This document shows positions 4,887 through 5,022 of a stretch of 5,022 bases of DNA, one piece after another. The notes beneath the pieces were generated by a model. That model was not told the DNA's origin, made no database searches, and saw only the letters and a program-made list of their open reading frames with translations. Every line of letters starts with the position of its first letter. Position 1 is the stretch's first letter. The position numbers were made by a program, and so were the translations under genes. The stretch is from Spirochaetales bacterium (lineage in GTDB: Bacteria > Spirochaetota > Spirochaetia > JABMQR01): the NCBI GenBank assembly GCA_023139255.1, contig JAGLNY010000311.1, positions 1 through 5,022 on the forward strand, in the 5' to 3' direction.

Positions 4887-5022
4887 ATGAGTAGAGAAAA
4901 TAAAATTCAGTTATTCCAGAAACAATCTGTAAGAACTCATTGGGATGAAGAACAGGAAAAGTGGTATTTTTCTGTTATTGATGTAGTAGCTATATTGACA
5001 AATCAAAATGATTATCAGGGAG
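4887..5022 (+). CDS. Bro-N domain protein, N-terminal part only
   Basis: Forty-five residues are visible before the window ends in frame. The stretch SVRTHWDEEQEKWYFSVIDV (residues 14-33) and VAILTNQNDY after it match the start of the Bro-N domain (BRO / prophage antirepressor-like family), where the sequence from W through F-x-V-x-D-V is typical. Chromosomal relatives are often small stand-alone proteins of unknown function, annotated as Bro-N domain or DNA-damage-inducible-like proteins. A DNA-binding or regulatory role is inferred from the family. The ATG is well supported by GAGGG (4876-4880), six bases upstream. It is divergent from the B12 operon and has its own candidate promoter, so no functional link to B12 is implied. 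Whether the gene is complete, or part of a prophage, cannot be seen here. Confidence 0.75.
   Translation, partial: MSRENKIQLFQKQSVRTHWDEEQEKWYFSVIDVVAILTNQNDYQG

Overview
The window looks like a chromosomal segment of an A+T-rich, probably anaerobic bacterium. Bacterial origin is supported by Shine-Dalgarno sequences before every start and by a textbook class I cobalamin riboswitch. The transporter's binding protein has a signal peptide with no lipobox cysteine, which suggests a free periplasmic protein and so a diderm cell (a spirochaete or proteobacterium-like host is possible). This is inference; no taxonomic marker gene is present.

Layout. Positions 1-186 are a dense regulatory region: three tandem CGGTAAA units, three TTACC-N4-GGTAA palindromes and a TGTAA-N6-TTACA dyad of Crp/Fnr type. 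It precedes a plus-strand gene (187-1401) for a DUF438 / hemerythrin-like / PAS protein, a probable cytoplasmic di-iron sensor or redox protein. Three bases further on, a convergent minus-strand operon ends. Read from right to left, this operon has a sigma70-like promoter (4689-4660), a cobalamin riboswitch (about 4652-4412), a long leader, a periplasmic binding protein (btuF-like, 4229-3297), a FecCD-type permease (btuC-like, 3254-2208) and an ATPase (btuD-like, 2208-1405). Upstream of the riboswitch, on the plus strand, a Bro-N domain gene starts at 4887 and runs off the right edge.

How the parts work together. The three ABC genes form a complete corrinoid importer: capture, membrane channel and ATP-driven motor. 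The riboswitch should shut it down when cobalamin is plentiful, and no terminator is evident, so control of translation start is the likelier mode. The DUF438 gene appears to be an independent unit with its own layered control, plausibly responding to oxygen, nitric oxide or redox state.

The least explained element is the array of about ten TTACC/GGTAA half-sites before the DUF438 gene, combined with a Crp/Fnr-like dyad centred exactly at -41.5 from a candidate start. No novel multi-gene defence or mobile system can be supported in this window.
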